This document shows positions 5,188-7,171 of a stretch of 7,171 nt of DNA, piece by piece (positions within the stretch are counted from its first letter, which is position 1; every line of letters starts with the position of its first letter). This DNA is from Candidatus Sulfopaludibacter sp. SbA3 (GTDB lineage Bacteria; Acidobacteriota; Terriglobia; Bryobacterales; Bryobacteraceae). Where the stretch lies: positions 1 to 7,171 of the forward strand of contig CAMDKT010000311.1 in NCBI GenBank assembly GCA_945900935.1. The letters are read 5' to 3'. The notes below the pieces were generated by a model, which was given only the letters and a program-made list of their open reading frames with translations, searched no databases and was not told the origin of the DNA. A program made the translations under genes and the position numbers.

Positions 5188-6744
5188 ATGTGTAAAGTGG
5201 CGTGCGCGCTGGCCGTGCTGAGTGTGTGGGCAGACACGTACCCGCGCCAGCCCGGCGTGGATGTGGAGCATTATGCGTTTCGAATTGCGTTGAGCGATTT
5301 AACCGATGAGATTCGCGGCGAGGCGCGGGTGGATTTTCGGGCGGCGGGGGTCAGCGAGCTGTATCTGGATTTTGCATCCGGAATGATGGTGGACGGCGTG
5401 ACATCGGGCGGGACCGCGCTGGCGTTTGAACACCGTGGCGGGCGCTTGCGGATTGCTCTGCCGGCTGGCGGCGAACGGCGCAGCGTGACAGTGCGATATC
5501 ACGGCACGCCGGCTGGCGGATTGCGAATCGGTCCGAATTTGCACGGGGATCGCACATTTTTCAGCCTGAACTGGCCGGACCAGGCGCGGCAGTGGCTGCC
5601 AATGATTGACCATCCTTACGACAAGGCGACTTCTGAATTTCTTGTCACGGCACCGGCGCGTTATCAGGTCGTCGCCAACGGATTATTGCGGGAAGAGGCG
5701 GACTTGGGCGATGGACGCCGGATGACGCATTGGAGGCAAAGCGTGCCGATTGCATCGTGGTTGAACGCGATTGGCGCGGCGGCGTTTTCGGTGCGGCATT
5801 TTGGGATCTCCAGGGGAATTGGACTGTCGAACTGGGTGTTTCCGCAAGACCGCGAAAAGGGTGTTGCAACCTTTGATGTTCCAACACGGAATGCGTTTGC
5901 GTTTCTGAGCGATTTCGTAGGGCCGTATCCGTATGAGAAGCTGGCGAACGTCCAGGCGGCAGGACTCAATGGAGGCACGGAACACGCCAGCGTCATTTTT
6001 TACGGGGAGAAGGCGGTAACTTTGAAGCCGGCGACGAATCTAGTGGCGCATGAAATCGCGCATCAGTGGTTCGGCAATTCGGTTACCGAAAGCGACTGGG
6101 ACGACGTGTGGTTGAGCGAAGGGTTTGCCACCTACTTCACACTGCTTTGCATGGAGCATGTGGAGGGCCGCGACGCCTTTGTGAGCGGTCTAAAGCGGAG
6201 CCGGGCAGCGGTGATTGGATTGGAGTCGAACCTGCCGAATACCCCGGTGATTCACGACAATTTGAGTGATATGAAAAAGGTATTGAATCGCCTGATCTAT
6301 GAGAAAGGCGGCTGGACGCTGCACATGCTGCGGGGGCTGATGGGGATGGAGGCGTTTCGCGAAGGGATTAGGGATTATTACCGGCAATACAAGGGGCGGA
6401 ACGCGACGACGGCGGATTTTCAGCGGGTGATGGAGGAGCATGGCGGGATGCCGCTGGGATGGTTTTTTGACCAGTGGCTGCGGCGGGCCGGAACGCCGGT
6501 CATTGACGGAACTTGGCGTTACGACGCGGGGGCGAAGCAGGTTCGCATTTCGTTGCGGCAGACCCAGTCGGGGGCCGTCTATCGGCTGCTGGTCGAGTTT
6601 GGATTGGACGGGGACCGGGTGGAGCGCGTGGAGATGAATTCGCGGGAGGCCGAGTTTGTATTTTTAGCGGAAAAGGAGTCGGGGGCGGTTCGAGTGGATC
6701 CGAACACTTGGCTGCTAGGTACAATTTTTTTCAAAAAGCAGTAA
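5188..6744 (+). CDS. Secreted M1-family zinc aminopeptidase-like metalloprotease
   Basis: This 518-residue protein has a short signal peptide (VACALAVLSVWA, cleavage near 15-16), then a beta-rich N-terminal domain (about 24-205) and an M1 catalytic domain. The zinc site is HEIAHQWFGN, with His288, Glu289 and His292, plus Glu311 in WLSEGFATYF, spaced exactly as HExxH-x18-E. Tyr371 in LIYEKGGW is the likely transition-state tyrosine. The N-terminus-recognition motif, usually GxMEN, reads GGTEH at 262-266: the glutamate is kept while Met and Asn are replaced. M1 enzymes release N-terminal residues from peptides; here the site of action would be the periplasm or outside. At 518 residues it lacks the large helical C-terminal domain of PepN, ending in a short beta-like tail. 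Substrate preference cannot be read from the sequence. Confidence 0.94.
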   Translation: MCKVACALAVLSVWADTYPRQPGVDVEHYAFRIALSDLTDEIRGEARVDFRAAGVSELYLDFASGMMVDGVTSGGTALAFEHRGGRLRIALPAGGERRSVTVRYHGTPAGGLRIGPNLHGDRTFFSLNWPDQARQWLPMIDHPYDKATSEFLVTAPARYQVVANGLLREEADLGDGRRMTHWRQSVPIASWLNAIGAAAFSVRHFGISRGIGLSNWVFPQDREKGVATFDVPTRNAFAFLSDFVGPYPYEKLANVQAAGLNGGTEHASVIFYGEKAVTLKPATNLVAHEIAHQWFGNSVTESDWDDVWLSEGFATYFTLLCMEHVEGRDAFVSGLKRSRAAVIGLESNLPNTPVIHDNLSDMKKVLNRLIYEKGGWTLHMLRGLMGMEAFREGIRDYYRQYKGRNATTADFQRVMEEHGGMPLGWFFDQWLRRAGTPVIDGTWRYDAGAKQVRISLRQTQSGAVYRLLVEFGLDGDRVERVEMNSREAEFVFLAEKESGAVRVDPNTWLLGTIFFKKQ

Positions 6745-6782
6745 CATCCGCATCATACAAATCGGCTGACGCGCGATAACTC

Positions 6783-6810
6783 TAGAATCCGACTGTTCAA
6801 AAGGATTCTT
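6783..6810 (+). promoter_or_regulatory. Candidate -10 element and ribosome binding site of the S8 protease gene
   Basis: AAGGA at 6801-6805 lies 5 bases before the ATG at 6811, the clearest Shine-Dalgarno in the second half of the window. TAGAAT at 6783-6788 matches the -10 consensus at 5 of 6 positions and would give a leader of about 15 bases. CTGACG at 6766-6771 resembles a -35, but the 11-base spacer is too short. The ribosome site is well supported; the promoter is tentative. Confidence 0.45.
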
Positions 6811-7171
6811 ATGCGCAACTACTTAGCAGCTGTTTTTCTATTCCTCACGCTATCCAGCGCGTGGGGACAACGAATGGACCCGACTCGCGCGGCGCGAATG
6901 CTGCGGCGGCCTCATGCGGAGGCGCAGTTTATCATTAAGTTCCGGGAGGCGTCCGTTGCCCCGGACGCTGACAGTGTTTTGCCTTACTCCGGCGGCGGAG
7001 TAAGAGAATTACGTCGCATTGGAGATGGGGAGTTCCACTTACTCCAGACAGAGACGGGAGGGCAGGAAGTGCTAGCGTCGCTAAGTGAGCATCCGGAGAT
7101 TGAGTATATTGAGCCGAACTATGTAATTAGCGTCAATAAGACGGCGAACGACCCCTATTTCGGCCAGCAGT
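6811..7171 (+). CDS. Secreted subtilisin-like (S8) serine protease, N-terminal part (partial)
   Basis: 120 codons are present, read by direct translation from ATG 6811 and open to the window end. Residues 1-20 form a signal peptide (YLAAVFLFLTLSSAWGQ, cleavage near 19-20). Residues 37-108 match an I9-type subtilisin prodomain: AQFIIKFRE at the start and LSEHPEIEYIEPNYVIS at the end, which in the family folds the enzyme and inhibits it until removed. The following TANDPYFGQQ is the usual start of the mature catalytic domain. The catalytic Asp, His and Ser lie beyond the window, so activity cannot be checked. It follows the M1 gene by 66 bases on the same strand but has its own ribosome site. 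Both would be exported peptidases. Confidence 0.88.
   Translation, partial: MRNYLAAVFLFLTLSSAWGQRMDPTRAARMLRRPHAEAQFIIKFREASVAPDADSVLPYSGGGVRELRRIGDGEFHLLQTETGGQEVLASLSEHPEIEYIEPNYVISVNKTANDPYFGQQ
6983..7045. repeat. 9-bp perfect inverted repeat with a third copy, within the S8 prodomain coding region
   Basis: CTTACTCCG (6983-6991), loop GCGG (6992-6995) and CGGAGTAAG (6996-7004) form a perfect 9-bp stem with a 4-base loop. The left-arm core CTTACTCC recurs at 7038-7045. The central GGAGTAAG (6997-7004) could therefore pair with either the upstream or the downstream copy, giving two mutually exclusive hairpins. It lies in frame within an apparently intact gene and adds no stop. It may be chance or an mRNA structure; no function is claimed. 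Confidence 0.6.

Noticed and set aside
5170..5271. 34-codon N-terminal extension of the quinoprotein
   Set aside because: It overlaps the M1 gene start and would bury the signal peptide; the start at 5169 places the signal peptide and heme motif normally.

Overview
The window looks like ordinary chromosomal DNA from a GC-rich environmental bacterium, most likely an Acidobacteriota member of the Bryobacterales/Solibacter type. That placement is inference. It rests on the protein mix (DinB-like protein, Gfo/Idh/MocA oxidoreductase with a Tat-like leader, PVA-dehydrogenase-like quinoprotein with a fused cytochrome c domain, secreted M1 and S8 peptidases) and on heavy use of GGG, TTG and GCG codons. 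There are no RNA genes, CRISPR arrays, insertion sequences or prophage genes, and no gap between genes exceeds about 70 bases.

Layout. At 1-981 is the end of a sugar-type ABC transporter operon: the tail of an RbsA-like ATPase overlaps an RbsC-like permease by 4 bases. At 1009-1621 is a type II toxin-antitoxin pair, a Phd/YefM antitoxin and a VapC-like PIN-domain RNase, with a small repeat cluster just upstream that could be its operator. At 1661-3411 a DinB-superfamily protein overlaps a Gfo/Idh/MocA oxidoreductase by 4 bases. At 3412-5169, on the minus strand, is a heme c plus PQQ beta-propeller dehydrogenase whose stop codon directly abuts the stop codon of the oxidoreductase. At 5188-6744 is an M1 aminopeptidase-like metalloprotease, divergent from the quinoprotein across only 18 bases. 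At 6811-7171 is the start of a secreted subtilisin-like (S8) protease, cut by the window end.

How the parts relate. The transporter genes form one operon, and the two toxin-antitoxin genes act together. DinB and the oxidoreductase are probably translationally coupled. The quinoprotein, M1 peptidase and S8 protease are all predicted to be exported and fit breakdown or oxidation of external substrates, but nothing ties them into one pathway.

I did not find a convincing undescribed system. The best leads are: (1) the G-over-C excess of the plus strand persists through genes on both strands but vanishes over the toxin-antitoxin pair, suggesting recent acquisition; (2) several genes lack a Shine-Dalgarno site and carry a -10-like hexamer 12-13 bases before the ATG, suggesting leaderless transcription, including a back-to-back arrangement in the 18-base divergent spacer; (3) a repeat cluster sits in front of the antitoxin; (4) an inverted repeat with a third copy lies inside the S8 prodomain coding region.
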